Shown here one piece after another: positions 27,321 through 39,493 of a stretch of DNA of 64,000 nt. Below the pieces are notes generated by a model. The model worked only from the letters and a program-made list of their open reading frames with translations, made no database searches and had not been told where the DNA came from. Position numbers and translations under genes: made by a program. The stretch is from Mycobacterium ostraviense (GTDB lineage: Bacteria > Actinomycetota > Actinomycetes > Mycobacteriales > Mycobacteriaceae), in contig NZ_NKRE01000001.1 in the NCBI RefSeq assembly GCF_002705925.1, forward strand, positions 2,931,282-2,995,281. Direction: 5' to 3'. How positions within the stretch are numbered: the first letter of the stretch is position 1; each line of letters starts with the position of its first letter.

Positions 27321-28205
27321 CTAATCCCGGTCGGCCAGCGTCACCTCGATGCCGCCGATCAGATCGGTGGTGAGGTTATAGACGAACGCCCCGATGGTGG
27401 CCATCGCGGTCATCAAAACGATGTTGACCAAGCCGATCAGTACGGCGCCGCCGAAGATCGTGCCGCTGGAGACCAGTTCTGCGCTGCTTCCGCTGGTGTT
27501 GTTGAGCAGGTCGCCGACGTTGCTGTTGAGCTTGGCCCACACGCCCATGCCGCCGAGCACCAGGTACAGGAACGCCACCGAGATCATCCAGACGAAGAAC
27601 AGCGCCACCGACAGCAGCAGCGACACCTTCAGCGTGCTCCACGGATCGATCCGCCGGATCTGCATGCTGGCCCGCACCGGGCCGCGGCCTCGCCGGGACG
27701 ATACCTGTACCCGGGATTCGCGGGATTCGGTGCTCACCGGACGGCCGGCGGCGGCCGTAGGTCCCGGCGCGTCGGCCGGGCGGTCGGGCGCGGCCCTGCG
27801 CTGTGCCCGAGGGATAGGTCCCGACAGATCGGGCAACTCACTGGCGTAGGCCTCAACCGGTGGACCGTCACCGCGGGCCGGAAGTTCGTCGGGCTCGGGT
27901 GGGCTCTTCTTCACCGGCGCGGGCGGGACCGCCGGCGCCGAAGTACCGGTGATGAACCGGTTCAACCGGGCGTCGACGGCAGAACTCGGGCCGGGTGACC
28001 GCACGTCGGTCGGCGGATCGTTCGGTTGCCACTGCCCCGGCTGAGACGGCCAGGCGCCACCTCGGTGCCGCGACGCAGCGTCTGCGGGCTCTGACGCGCG
28101 GCCTGGTCCGGTCGTCGCCCGGTGTGCACCGGCACGCTCGGCCACAGCATCCCCATTCGGTAAGTCGCCCGTATTGGGGGCGCCCGGCTCGTTCGGTGAG
28201 GTCAC
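27321..28205 (-). CDS. DUF3566 membrane protein (Rv0007 homologue)
   Basis: About 294 residues. A long disordered Pro/Ala/Asp-rich N-terminal half is followed by RRSRGPVRAS-like basic text ([20 protein letters not shown]) and two membrane helices ([20 protein letters not shown] and [20 protein letters not shown]) of the DUF3566 domain. GTG is chosen because AGGAG lies 5 bases upstream; an ATG five codons earlier would overlap that site. In M. tuberculosis it follows gyrA directly; here four genes intervene. It may still function with gyrase-linked or cell-shape genes, but no mechanism is visible. Confidence 0.88.
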   Translation of the reverse strand: MTSPNEPGAPNTGDLPNGDAVAERAGAHRATTGPGRASEPADAASRHRGGAWPSQPGQWQPNDPPTDVRSPGPSSAVDARLNRFITGTSAPAVPPAPVKKSPPEPDELPARGDGPPVEAYASELPDLSGPIPRAQRRAAPDRPADAPGPTAAAGRPVSTESRESRVQVSSRRGRGPVRASMQIRRIDPWSTLKVSLLLSVALFFVWMISVAFLYLVLGGMGVWAKLNSNVGDLLNNTSGSSAELVSSGTIFGGAVLIGLVNIVLMTAMATIGAFVYNLTTDLIGGIEVTLADRD

Positions 28206-28432
28206 CCCGACTCCTAACATGTGTACCCAGGCCGCTGAGTCTAGTTGCCCTGGTCTTCGCGGGCGGATCCGCCATCCGGATGGTCGTCGGGCGGGCTACA
28301 CCACACCACCGACACCGACACCGCCGACCTCATGTCCGGCCCGTCCAGCCAGACGGCGCCCGACCGCGCATCCGCGGATTAGGATCGATCGGCGCACCGC
28401 AACCGCCACAACCGAAAGTACGAGGATTCGCC

Positions 28433-30376
28433 GTGAAAGCGGACTCGCACACCGCGTCCCCTCCTCACCAGTCGGCGACCGGCGGGCCCACGGCCAGTGT
28501 CGCCATGGTTGTCGGTGGGCTCGGGGTCGTCTTCGGCGACATTGGCACCAGCCCCATCTACACGATTCAGACGCTCTTCAGCCCCAGCGACCCGCACCCG
28601 GTGCCGATCGCGCAGGCCAACGTCTTTGGCATTGTGTCGTTGATCTTCTGGTCGGTGATGATCATCGTCACGCTGACCTACATCGCACTTGTGATGCGTG
28701 CCGACAACAACGGCGAAGGCGGCATCATGGCGCTGATCACCTTGATACGGCGCGGCGGCGGCGCGCGGGGTCGTCGGACCGCGAAGACCTTGGCCGCGTT
28801 GGGAATCTTCGGCGCCGCACTGTTTTTCGGCGACAGCATGATTACCCCGGCGATATCCGTGCTGTCGTCGGTAGAGGGTCTCAAGGTGATCGAGCCAGGT
28901 CTTAAAGATTGGGTCGTCCCCATTACAGCGGTAATCATCGCGGCGTTGTTCGCCGTGCAACGTCACGGCACCGAAGCGGTCGGGCGGCTATTCGGACCTG
29001 TCATGATTGCTTGGTTCTTCGCGATCGGCGCTTCCGGGTTATCCGGCGTTGCCGACAACCCGGAGATTTTGAAGGCGCTGTCGCCGACCTATGCGCTGGC
29101 GTTCATGGCCGGTCACTTCCACATCGCCTTCTTTTCGCTGGCCGCGGTTGTCTTGTCGGTCACCGGAGCTGAGGCGCTCTATGCCGACATGGGTCACTTC
29201 GGTCGCCGGTCCATCTCGCTCGGATGGGTGCTAGTCGTGCTGCCGGCTTGCACGCTGAGTTATTTCGGTCAGGGGGCGCTGGTGCTTCGCGACCAGACCG
29301 CGGTGCGAGCTCCCTTCTTTCTGCTCACCCCGGAATGGGCGCGGATCCCGATGGTGTTGCTCGCCACTGCCGCAACAGTGATCGCATCGCAGGCGGTGAT
29401 CACCGGTGCGTACTCGGTGGCATCCCAGGCCGCTCAGCTGGGCTATCTGCCGCGGCTGCGCATCGAACACACCTCGGCGTCGACGATCGGTCAGATCTAT
29501 GTGCCGTGGATCAACGGTGTGCTCATGGTCGCCGTGCTGACACTGGTATTCGCGTTCCGCGGCTCGGCGGCGCTGGCCTATGCGTTCGGGATGGCCGTGA
29601 CCGGAACGATCACGATCGTTACTCTGCTGTTCCTCTACATCGCCCGCACCCGATGGGGCACCCCGCTATGGCTGGTGCTGATCGGCGGCGGCGCGTTGCT
29701 GCTGGTCGATCTGCTGTTGCTGGCCGCCAACCTGACCAAACTCGTGCATGGCGCCTGGCTACCGCTACTCATCGGCTTGGCCGTGTTCACCGTGATGACC
29801 ACCTGGCAGCAGGGCCGGGTGATCGTCACCCGGGTGCGCGAGCGGGAGGAAGGGCCGTTGCGTGGATTCGTCGAGGAGCTACGGCAGTACGATCCGCCGC
29901 TGGTGCGCACCCCGGGAACGGCGGTATTCCTCAACCGCGGCAACGAGACTGCGCCACTGGCGATGCGGGCCAATGTCGAGCACAACCGCGTTCTGCACGA
30001 AAACGTCGTCATCATGTCGATCGACACGATGCCGGTGCCGCGAGTGCCGGATGCACAGCGCACAACCATTGACAAGCTCGGCTACTCACAAGATGGAATC
30101 ATTCACGTCAGCGCCCGCTTTGGATACATGGAAAGGCCCAACGTCCCGCACGCTCTGAGCCTGCTCGACGCCAGGGAGACGGAGGGCCTTCTCGACATCG
30201 ACACGGCTTCCTACTTCTTGTCGAAGATCGAATTGACGGCCGGGCCGGAAGCCACCATGTCGTCGTGGCGCAAGCGCCTTTTCATCGCCACGTCGTACAT
30301 CACCGCCGACGCCGCCGCCTACTTCAGCCTGCCGCTGGACCGAACAGTGATCATCGGTTCACGGATCGAGATCTGA
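28433..30376 (+). CDS. kup: KUP-family potassium transporter
   Basis: A 647-residue protein with about 12 membrane helices in the first 450 residues and a soluble C-terminal domain. Signature stretches are GGLGVVFGDIGTSPIYTIQT, RADNNGEGGIMALITLI and FFGDSMITPAISVLSSVEGL. It imports K+ with protons. The GTG start follows GAGG by about 8 bases; the frame extends far upstream, but that part is not hydrophobic and opposes the Rv0007 promoter region. M. tuberculosis has no kup at this position, so it is an insertion or retained ancestral gene. Divergent from the Rv0007 homologue. Confidence 0.92.
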   Translation: MKADSHTASPPHQSATGGPTASVAMVVGGLGVVFGDIGTSPIYTIQTLFSPSDPHPVPIAQANVFGIVSLIFWSVMIIVTLTYIALVMRADNNGEGGIMALITLIRRGGGARGRRTAKTLAALGIFGAALFFGDSMITPAISVLSSVEGLKVIEPGLKDWVVPITAVIIAALFAVQRHGTEAVGRLFGPVMIAWFFAIGASGLSGVADNPEILKALSPTYALAFMAGHFHIAFFSLAAVVLSVTGAEALYADMGHFGRRSISLGWVLVVLPACTLSYFGQGALVLRDQTAVRAPFFLLTPEWARIPMVLLATAATVIASQAVITGAYSVASQAAQLGYLPRLRIEHTSASTIGQIYVPWINGVLMVAVLTLVFAFRGSAALAYAFGMAVTGTITIVTLLFLYIARTRWGTPLWLVLIGGGALLLVDLLLLAANLTKLVHGAWLPLLIGLAVFTVMTTWQQGRVIVTRVREREEGPLRGFVEELRQYDPPLVRTPGTAVFLNRGNETAPLAMRANVEHNRVLHENVVIMSIDTMPVPRVPDAQRTTIDKLGYSQDGIIHVSARFGYMERPNVPHALSLLDARETEGLLDIDTASYFLSKIELTAGPEATMSSWRKRLFIATSYITADAAAYFSLPLDRTVIIGSRIEI

Positions 30377-30625
30377 CGCCAGATCACTTCCGCCACAGCC
30401 GTTTCTCGCAACAGGGCGTGGTGGTTTCGCCCGCCTGATGAGCATTCACAGCGACGCCGGGGCCGCAAATCGCCGTCGGCGGTGGTGGCCGCGCTGGGGG
30501 ACGCTGTTACTCCGTGGCAATCTGGCCGGGGCTGGCCGCAGCCCCACTCCGTACTTCCGTTTGGTGACCATCGCGCGCACCATGGAGAGATCGGCGGTTC
30601 TCACATGACGGGAAGGAGGCACGCG

Positions 30626-30868
30626 ATGAAGGCGAAAGTCGGCGACTACCTCGTGGTCAAGGGCACCACCACCGAACGACATGACCAACATGCCGAGATC
30701 ACCGAGGTGCGTTCCCAAGACGGCTCGCCGCCATACGTGGTGCGTTGGCTGGTGACCGGGCACGAGGCGACGGTGTACCCGGGTTCCGATGCGGTCGTCG
30801 TCAGCGCGGCCGAGCACGAGGAGGCCGCACGACGCGCGGCCGGCCGGGTGGGACGCGCCGCGACATAG
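30626..30868 (+). CDS. DUF1918 protein
   Basis: An 80-residue protein (MKAKVGDYLVVKGTTTERHD) with the DUF1918 SH3-like beta-barrel pattern: GDYLVV, RxGxI-like AEITEVRS, PPYVVRWL and HEATVYPGSDAVVV. The start is fixed by AAGGAGG six bases upstream. DUF1918 proteins are common small actinobacterial proteins of unknown function. Confidence 0.88.
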   Translation: MKAKVGDYLVVKGTTTERHDQHAEITEVRSQDGSPPYVVRWLVTGHEATVYPGSDAVVVSAAEHEEAARRAAGRVGRAAT

Positions 30869-30941
30869 CCGGCACGCCGCTCGGCGCGGTGGATAACGAC
30901 GGCCGGGCGGCCTCGCGGAGGTATCCGGCGAAATGTTCGGC

Positions 30942-32084
30942 TCAGTCTGGCGACCAGTGCGGATCCAGGCTCTTCCAGTGCCCTCGTGGGCAGAACCCTT
31001 CCCCGCGTTCGTGCCAATGGGCATAGCAGTACGGGGCCTCACACCGTCGGCAGAAACCAGCGTCATCGTATAAGCCGGCGCTGTGTATCTTCGCGTACGT
31101 GAACGGCTCGGCAAAACCGCGGGCGATTCGCTCAGCCTGGGCGATCCCGATGTCGTCGCCCAACCCATTGCCCGCCTCGATGCCTTCGAAGATGAGGTGC
31201 CAGTTGCCGCCAGCACCGTAATGCCGTTCGTAGACCCGGCGATCGTCCTCAGACCAGGTCGCGAAGTCGTGTGGCCGCAGCCCCGGCGGCACCAATTCCA
31301 CGAAGGCGGCCTGCTTGCCACACTGTGCGCACAATATTCGGGCGACCACCCTATCGCCGGCCGACTCGGCCATCCGTGGGTGCGCCGCCGAGTGTTGGCC
31401 GGGCGGCGAAGCCGAGGGGGCAACCGCTGGTGACGGCGGCGAGTAGTGGTCCGTCCAGGTGCTGCCGTCGAAATATCGCCACCGGCCGCTGCCGCCCGGA
31501 TCGGGATACCATGCCGCCGGGGCCGACTGCGTCGTCGCGGCATGGGAGGCAACAGATGTCTCCGACGAGGACAACGCGTCCACGTGGTCGGCGGCCTCGC
31601 TCAATTCCGTGGCCAGCTCGCGGCAGCGAGCCGGGGTCAGGTCGCTGTAGGTATCGCTCTTGGCTAGATTCACCCTGATCCAGCGTTCACAGCGGCCGTC
31701 CGGATATTGGCGACCGTGAATGCGGATATTCGGGTCGGCGACATTTCGGTTGCTGCCGGAGAATTCGCGGCACCACACGCCGGGAGGGCTGTCCGCCCAC
31801 GGGCCGACCCAATATGCATCCGATGGCACGTCGACCTGGCCGAGCCTGATCGAACTAGAGTTGTTTTGCCGTGCCATCCATCGCGCCGTACTGAGCAGGT
31901 GCTTCCGCGGGTGTGCATGAGCTGTGCGAACATCTGGGTCTGGCTCCGGCCCAGGGTCGTCGGGGCCGAAGCGGCGCTCCATTCGCTCCAGCCCCGCAAT
32001 CTGAAGTGCGGTCAACTGATCGGCCAGTTCGCGCCAACTGTTGGCATATTCGGGATTCCCGGCCGGTGGGACCTTGCGGCTCAT
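30942..32084 (-). CDS. DUF2510 protein with N-terminal paralogous domain and Cys-rich C-terminus
   Basis: A 380-residue protein in three parts. Residues 1-175 are homologous to the neighbouring 201-residue protein (SWRELADQLTALQIAGLERM; GRQYPDGRCERWI; EAADHVDALS). Residues about 190-215 are a DUF2510 motif (AWYPDPGGSGRWRYFDGSTW). Residues about 250-380 contain CAQCGK, CRRCEAPYCYAHW and FCPRGHWKSLDPHWSPD, which look like a zinc-binding knuckle module. No membrane segment is seen. Start ATG overlaps the stop of its paralogue (ATGA). No function is known to me. It is absent from the M. tuberculosis order between gyrA and Rv0007. Confidence 0.78.
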   Translation of the reverse strand: MSRKVPPAGNPEYANSWRELADQLTALQIAGLERMERRFGPDDPGPEPDPDVRTAHAHPRKHLLSTARWMARQNNSSSIRLGQVDVPSDAYWVGPWADSPPGVWCREFSGSNRNVADPNIRIHGRQYPDGRCERWIRVNLAKSDTYSDLTPARCRELATELSEAADHVDALSSSETSVASHAATTQSAPAAWYPDPGGSGRWRYFDGSTWTDHYSPPSPAVAPSASPPGQHSAAHPRMAESAGDRVVARILCAQCGKQAAFVELVPPGLRPHDFATWSEDDRRVYERHYGAGGNWHLIFEGIEAGNGLGDDIGIAQAERIARGFAEPFTYAKIHSAGLYDDAGFCRRCEAPYCYAHWHERGEGFCPRGHWKSLDPHWSPD

Positions 32085-32686
32085 GACGGGGGTCCGGCTG
32101 CCGACGGTCGAATCGGCGCCGCGCCGCGCGAAAGCGACTCAACGTGATCGGCAGCCTCGCGCGGCGCGGTAACCACCTCGCGGGCCTGCGCCGCCGCCGC
32201 CTCGCCAAAGCAATTGAACCTGTCACGCCGATCAGTCCGTGAGTTGATGTCACGCTCACAGCGGCCGTCTTCGAACTGACGGCCACTGATGGTGACCGAT
32301 GCGATGAAGACCCCCGCGTCCCGGATTTCCCACTGCTTACCGTCGAATTGGCGATACCACAACCCGTTTCGCTCGTAGTGCTGGTTCCACGGGTCTATCC
32401 GGGTGGCATCCGGTGGAGCCGGACACCGCCGGTTGAGCGCATTTACCTTGTCGGCAAGCTCCTTCTCGTGCACCCACCGCTGCGCCATCGACCGCAGCCG
32501 CACATCGAGGAGGTGGCGTCGTTCATCGCCGCCGAAGGCACGACCACCCAGACGCCGCTCAGGAACCAGGAAGGCAGGCGAACTGGCATCGGGAGAACCC
32601 TCAAGCCGCTCCAATTCGGCGACCTGCTCCGGGCTCAACTGGTCGGCCAGTTCACGCCAGTTTTCGGCGTCGTCGGTGTTGGCCAC
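32081..32686 (-). CDS. Hypothetical protein, paralogue of the downstream DUF2510 protein
   Basis: A 201-residue protein made only of the N-terminal domain of the next gene. Shared landmarks in the same order: NWRELADQLSPEQVAELERL, RRHLLDVRL, the DPW...LWYRQFDGKQW segment, ISGRQFEDGRCERDI and REAADHVESLS. Divergence is high outside these blocks, so the duplication is old or under diversifying pressure. Translational coupling (ATGA) to the larger paralogue suggests the two proteins act together. Located 160 bp downstream of gyrA. Confidence 0.75.
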   Translation of the reverse strand: MANTDDAENWRELADQLSPEQVAELERLEGSPDASSPAFLVPERRLGGRAFGGDERRHLLDVRLRSMAQRWVHEKELADKVNALNRRCPAPPDATRIDPWNQHYERNGLWYRQFDGKQWEIRDAGVFIASVTISGRQFEDGRCERDINSRTDRRDRFNCFGEAAAAQAREVVTAPREAADHVESLSRGAAPIRPSAAGPPS

Positions 32687-32846
32687 AGGGGAGGTCCTTA
32701 CTACGGCTAGCGCGAGAATACTTCACGCGTCGCCGCGGACGCATCCAGTGATTTCGACCCGACGCCCGGGTTGGAGCCGTGAGTCGTCACGGATTTCCCG
32801 CTGATTGCCGTTTCGACGACACGACCTAGCGCGAGGGCTGGGAACT

Positions 32847-35800
32847 CTACTTGCCTGTTCCGTTGCCGTCGTCGGTTTCCCCGACCGCCTCCTCGCCTTC
32901 CTCGGCGTTGCGTGCGATCGCCAATAGGGTGTCGCCCTCGCCCAGGTTCATCAAGCGGACACCCTTGGTCTGACGTCCCGCTTTACGAACCTGTCGCGCC
33001 GCGGTGCGGATGACGCCACCTCCGGAGGTGATCGCGTACAGCTCGCTGTCGTCGTCGGCGATCAACGCTCCGACCAGCCTGCCGCGCCGACGGTCGTACA
33101 TCACGGTCAGTACCCCTTTGCCGCCGCGGCCCTGCACCGGATACTCCTCGATCGCGGTCCGTTTGGCGTAACCGCCGGACGTAGCGACCAGCAGATAGGT
33201 GCCTTCGCGGACGACGTTCAGCGATAGCAGCCGGTCGTCGGCGTTGAATCGCATGCCCTGTACCCCGGAGGTGGCCCGGCCCATCGGCCGCAGCGCCTCG
33301 TCGGTCGCCGAGAACCGGATCGACTGCCCGTTGGCCGAAACCAGCAACAGGTCGTCATCGGCCGAGCACAGCACCGCCCCGACCAGCTCGTCGCCATCGC
33401 GCAAGTTGATCGCCACGATGCCGCCGGAGCGGTTGGAGTCGAAGTCGGTCAGCTTGGACTTTTTGACCAGCCCGTTCTTGGTGGCCAGCACCAGATACGG
33501 CGCATCCTCGTAACCGCGGATCTGGATGACCTGGGCGATGCGCTCCTCGGGCTGGAAGGCCAACAGGTTGGCGACGTGCTGGCCGCGCGCGATGCGGGAG
33601 GCCTCCGGCAACTCGTAGGCCTTGGCCCGATACACCCGCCCCTGGGTGGTGAAGAACAAGATCCAGTCGTGGGTCGAGCAGACGAAGAAGTGCGCGACGA
33701 TGTCGTCCTGCTTGAGACCGGCGCCCTGTACGCCTTTGCCGCCGCGCTTTTGGCTGCGGTACAGGTCGGTCTTGGTGCGTTTGGCATAGCCGGTTTCGGT
33801 GATGGTGACGACGACGTCCTCGCGGGCGATCAGGTCTTCGTCGCTGACGTCGCCGTCGGCGGCGACAATCCGGGTGCGACGGTCGTCGCCGTGCTTGTCG
33901 ACGATCTCACCGAGTTCGTCGCGCACGATGCCGCGCTGTCGCTCGGGCTTGGCCAGGATGTCTTCCAAGTCGGCGATCTCGGCCTCGATCTTGGCCAGGT
34001 CGTCGACGATGCGCTGACGCTCCAGCGCCGCCAGGCGCCGCAGCTGCATGTCCAGGATCGCTTGAGCCTGGATCTCGTCGATGTCCAGAAGCTCGGTCAA
34101 CCCGGCCCGGGCGATGTCGACGGTCTCCGACGCCCGGATCAGGGCGATCACTTCGTCCAGCGCGTCGAGCGCTTTGACCAGCCCGCGCAGAATGTGGGCC
34201 CGCTCGTTGGCTTTTCGCAGCCGGTAACGGGTGCGCCGGATGATGACGTCGAGTTGGTGCTCGACGTAGTAGCGGATCATCTGGTCGAGCCGCAGCGTGC
34301 GCGGCACCCCATCGACGATGGACAGCATGTTGGCGCCGAAGCTCGTCTGCAGCTGGGTGTGCTTGTAGAGGTTGTTGAGCACCACCTTGGCCACGGCGTC
34401 GCGTTTGAGCTCGACGACGATGCGCACCCCGACCCGTTCACTGCCCTGGTCTTCGATGTTGGCGATGCCGGCAAGCTTGCCGTCGCGGACCTGCTCGGCG
34501 ATCGAGGTGATGAAGTTGTCGTGGTTGACCTGATACGGCAGCTCGGTGATCACCAAAGAGGTGCGGCCGCGCGAATCTTCTTCCACCTCAACGACTCCGC
34601 GCATCCGGATCGAACCGCGACCGGTCTTGTAGGCGTCGGCGATGCCCTGGGATCCGACAATGAGCCCGGCGGTGGGGAAGTCCGGGCCCTTGACCCGCTC
34701 CATCACCGCGGCCAGCGTCGTCTCTTCGTCGGCGTCGTAATTGTCCAGCGCCCAGAACACCGCGTCGGCAAGTTCGCGCAGGTTGTGCGGCGGGATATTG
34801 GTGGCCATGCCCACCGCGATGCCGCCGGAACCGTTGGCCAGCAGGTTGGGGAACCGGCTCGGCAGCACCGTCGGTTCCTGCACCCGGCCGTCGTAGTTGG
34901 GGATGAAATCGACTGTCTCCTCGTCGATTTCACGCAGCATCTCCATAGCCAGCGGGGTCAGCCGGGCCTCGGTGTTGTGGCTGACGAAACCGTTGGTGAG
35001 GAAGGCGTGGTCGTCGGTGTCGACCCGCAGGCTGTACACCGGCTGCACGCCGGCGTCGGTGACGGAGGCGACCCGCGCGTAGTAGAAGCGGCCGTCAGTC
35101 AGTTCGGTGGCGATTGCCCGCACATCGGGATCAGCTATGCGCGAGAGTATCTCCTCGCCACGCGTGCGCCAGCGTTGGATGCGGTCGATGTTGTGGCGGT
35201 TCGGCCAATCCTTGTCGACCCAACGGCTGCCGCAGTGCCTGCGGATGAATCGCGCCAGCCCCGGAACGTGGTCGGTGTCCATGCCGGCGCAGCGCGGCAT
35301 GGACGACAGGATCCGGACGAGCTTCTCCTGCTTGGCACCACCGAAGCCGATCTGGCTTGCGAACAGTTCGGCTGGGGCGCGGTTGGTGATGACGACTTTG
35401 TGTTCCCCGACGGCGTGCCGGTAGCGGCGCGAAACAACCCCGAACTCCAGCAGCATCTGCTGCACGTCCTTGGCCAGCCGCTCGCTGCGCGTCGAATAAG
35501 AGATCTGGATCGTATTGCGCGGCAGCGCAGAACACGATCCATCACCCTCAAAGAGTGCCTGTAGAAACACGCGTTTGACTGCGGCGGGGCGGTACCAGAG
35601 CCACTCGGGAACCGTCTTGGCTTCGGACCGTTGCCCGCACAGCGCTCCAAGTCGGGACCTCATCAACTCGGTAACGTTGGCCACGTCGAGTTCATGCAGA
35701 AGCGAACCCGAGGCGATCGTGCGTTGGTACAGGTAGCGCTTTCCACCCACGACTGCGTCGTATGCAGAGACCACCATGTTGAAATAATCGCGGTCCAGGT

Positions 35801-36620
35801 TGTTGAATCCGGCGCGCTTCGCCGACACGAAGCCTTCACTGATGAAGGCACCCAACAACAGTGCTTCCATCACGTCGCGCCAGTCCGCCGGCCCGAACTC
35901 CACGGGCGGGGTCCGCTGCAGCACGACGCAGTCGTCGGGGCGGATCTCCTCGATCAGCTTCCACAACAGCGTCGGCACCCCCCCGACATCGACCAAGCAC
36001 AGCAATGGATGGTTCGCAGTGCCGGCGACCTCATAACCCTCGGCGGTGCACACCGTATAGGTCTGATGCTCACCCGAATGAAAGAGGCGATCGGCCGCTA
36101 CTGGGTTGCCGTGCCGATCCAGCACCTTCAGCTCGACCGCGTTATCCGAATTGGACCGGGCGCCCGGAACGACATCGCCGATGCGCACCGACTGTCCAAG
36201 TGGCAAACGCACCAACGCATCTCCGGTCACGCAATAGCGCATCGCCGCCGGTGGATCGTTGCCCGGAGAACCGAAGTTGCCCTGACCGTCGACGAGCGGA
36301 TAACGCAGCGACCATGGCTGCGCCATCCGCACCAAGGTGTCGTAGATCGACGCGTCGCCGTGCGGATGGTAGTTGCCCATCGTCTCGGCGACCGACCGTG
36401 CCGACTTGGCGTGGCTGCGGTCCGGACGGAACCCCGAGTCGTACATCGCATACAGCACTCGCCGGTGCACCGGTTTGAGCCCGTCGCGCACTTCCGGCAG
36501 GGCACGGCCGACGATGACGCTCATCGCGTAATCGATGTAGCTGCGCTGCATCTCCTGCTGAATGTCGACCGGCTCGATCCGCTCGGCGGAATCATCGGGC
36601 GGCAGCGTCGTGTCTGTCAT
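32847..36620 (-). CDS. gyrA: DNA gyrase subunit A, intein-containing precursor
   Basis: A 1257-residue precursor; removal of the 420-residue intein leaves 837 residues, the usual mycobacterial GyrA size. The N-terminal breakage-reunion domain includes the quinolone region [15 protein letters not shown] with wild-type Gly88, Ala90, Ser91 and Asp94, and Thr95. The catalytic Tyr129 ends AAMRY, and the intein starts at the very next residue. The C-terminal DNA-wrapping domain carries the GyrA box [10 protein letters not shown]. With GyrB it introduces negative supercoils and is the fluoroquinolone target. It is read after gyrB across a 34-bp gap. Confidence 0.97.
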   Translation of the reverse strand: MTDTTLPPDDSAERIEPVDIQQEMQRSYIDYAMSVIVGRALPEVRDGLKPVHRRVLYAMYDSGFRPDRSHAKSARSVAETMGNYHPHGDASIYDTLVRMAQPWSLRYPLVDGQGNFGSPGNDPPAAMRYCVTGDALVRLPLGQSVRIGDVVPGARSNSDNAVELKVLDRHGNPVAADRLFHSGEHQTYTVCTAEGYEVAGTANHPLLCLVDVGGVPTLLWKLIEEIRPDDCVVLQRTPPVEFGPADWRDVMEALLLGAFISEGFVSAKRAGFNNLDRDYFNMVVSAYDAVVGGKRYLYQRTIASGSLLHELDVANVTELMRSRLGALCGQRSEAKTVPEWLWYRPAAVKRVFLQALFEGDGSCSALPRNTIQISYSTRSERLAKDVQQMLLEFGVVSRRYRHAVGEHKVVITNRAPAELFASQIGFGGAKQEKLVRILSSMPRCAGMDTDHVPGLARFIRRHCGSRWVDKDWPNRHNIDRIQRWRTRGEEILSRIADPDVRAIATELTDGRFYYARVASVTDAGVQPVYSLRVDTDDHAFLTNGFVSHNTEARLTPLAMEMLREIDEETVDFIPNYDGRVQEPTVLPSRFPNLLANGSGGIAVGMATNIPPHNLRELADAVFWALDNYDADEETTLAAVMERVKGPDFPTAGLIVGSQGIADAYKTGRGSIRMRGVVEVEEDSRGRTSLVITELPYQVNHDNFITSIAEQVRDGKLAGIANIEDQGSERVGVRIVVELKRDAVAKVVLNNLYKHTQLQTSFGANMLSIVDGVPRTLRLDQMIRYYVEHQLDVIIRRTRYRLRKANERAHILRGLVKALDALDEVIALIRASETVDIARAGLTELLDIDEIQAQAILDMQLRRLAALERQRIVDDLAKIEAEIADLEDILAKPERQRGIVRDELGEIVDKHGDDRRTRIVAADGDVSDEDLIAREDVVVTITETGYAKRTKTDLYRSQKRGGKGVQGAGLKQDDIVAHFFVCSTHDWILFFTTQGRVYRAKAYELPEASRIARGQHVANLLAFQPEERIAQVIQIRGYEDAPYLVLATKNGLVKKSKLTDFDSNRSGGIVAINLRDGDELVGAVLCSADDDLLLVSANGQSIRFSATDEALRPMGRATSGVQGMRFNADDRLLSLNVVREGTYLLVATSGGYAKRTAIEEYPVQGRGGKGVLTVMYDRRRGRLVGALIADDDSELYAITSGGGVIRTAARQVRKAGRQTKGVRLMNLGEGDTLLAIARNAEEGEEAVGETDDGNGTGK
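34974..36233 (-). mobile_element. GyrA intein with LAGLIDADG homing endonuclease domain
   Basis: A 420-codon in-frame insertion bounded by Cys1 ([11 protein letters not shown]) and the terminal VSHN, with Thr as +1 extein nucleophile. Splicing block B is GTANHPLL (Thr72, His75). The homing endonuclease blocks are [10 protein letters not shown] (about 126-135) and LFEGDGSCS, the dodecapeptide pair, so this is a full-length intein rather than a mini-intein as in M. xenopi. The N- and C-terminal splicing regions resemble the M. xenopi GyrA intein closely. It interrupts gyrA directly after the catalytic Tyr codon. Confidence 0.97.
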
Positions 36621-36654
36621 CTATTCCTCGTTTGCAACTCGTGCGCGGGCACGC

Positions 36655-38724
<2,070 letters not shown>

Positions 38725-38938
38725 TCACCGCAGCGGGTCGTGTACCTACTCTACCGTGAGCACCTGTCCGCACCGATTCTCTAGGCGCGTTTCCACCTAT
38801 CTAACTGCGCCGTGCGCTCGATATCTTCTTTGAGGACGCGTCCCGACGTCGGGGATGCGGGTCCGCTTCGTCCTGGTGGATTTGAGACGCGGACGAAACG
38901 CAACTCGGGCCCGACGCCTGATGGACCCGGATCGCGGT

Positions 38939-39493
38939 CTAGCCGTAAGTGTCGCGCGGACCTCTGCCGGCGATGTGCCGCGGTCCTTTGCGCCACGACG
39001 GTGCGGCCGGGCCGGTGATTTTCAGCGAGGTCACCACGCCGTTGCCGACCGCGGCGGCGATCTTGGCCAGTAGTTGCGTCTGCATGATCCGCAACTGCGT
39101 GGCCCATGCGGTCGATTCGGCGGTCACGCTGAGCACACCGTCGTCCAGCGAGGTGGGAGTCGCATGGTCGGCGATCTGCTGGCCGACGACTGCAGCCCAC
39201 TGGCCCAGCACGGTGCCCTCGCCGACACGTCCGGACCAACCGCGCTTCTTCGCCAGTTCGCGGGCTAACTTGCCCAACGGTTGCGGATCGCGAGCGTCGG
39301 GTCCCGGACCCGACCAGCTTCGGCGCTGTCCGGCGACGCGGCGCGACGAAACCGGCTGCACCACCGGCCCGCGGCCGAGATCGCGTCCCCGGGCACGAGC
39401 GGCGGCCCGAGCCTCTGCCAGGGTCCGTCGGACCAAGTCGATACCGTTGTCGGGTTGCGGGGTGGGCTCCTGTCTCGATTGTTCGCCGTTCAC
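38939..39493 (-). CDS. dciA: DciA-like DUF721 protein (Rv0004 homologue)
   Basis: A 184-residue protein. The N-terminal part is basic ([16 protein letters not shown]). The DUF721 KH-like domain (about 75-165) contains [20 protein letters not shown] and [20 protein letters not shown]. DciA proteins load or recruit the replicative helicase DnaB and are needed for replication in mycobacteria. Its ATG overlaps the recF stop (ATGA), which fits a dnaN-recF-dciA unit. Confidence 0.88.
   Translation of the reverse strand: MNGEQSRQEPTPQPDNGIDLVRRTLAEARAAARARGRDLGRGPVVQPVSSRRVAGQRRSWSGPGPDARDPQPLGKLARELAKKRGWSGRVGEGTVLGQWAAVVGQQIADHATPTSLDDGVLSVTAESTAWATQLRIMQTQLLAKIAAAVGNGVVTSLKITGPAAPSWRKGPRHIAGRGPRDTYG

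Noticed and set aside
28206..28432. c-di-AMP (ydaO) riboswitch before kup
   Set aside because: The 227-bp leader is rich in CACCGACACCG runs and shows no ydaO core pattern that I can identify.
33576..35564. Long plus-strand open frame (662 codons) opposite gyrA
   Set aside because: It is antisense to gyrA and its intein, whose protein motifs are unmistakable. GC-rich third positions keep the opposite strand open.
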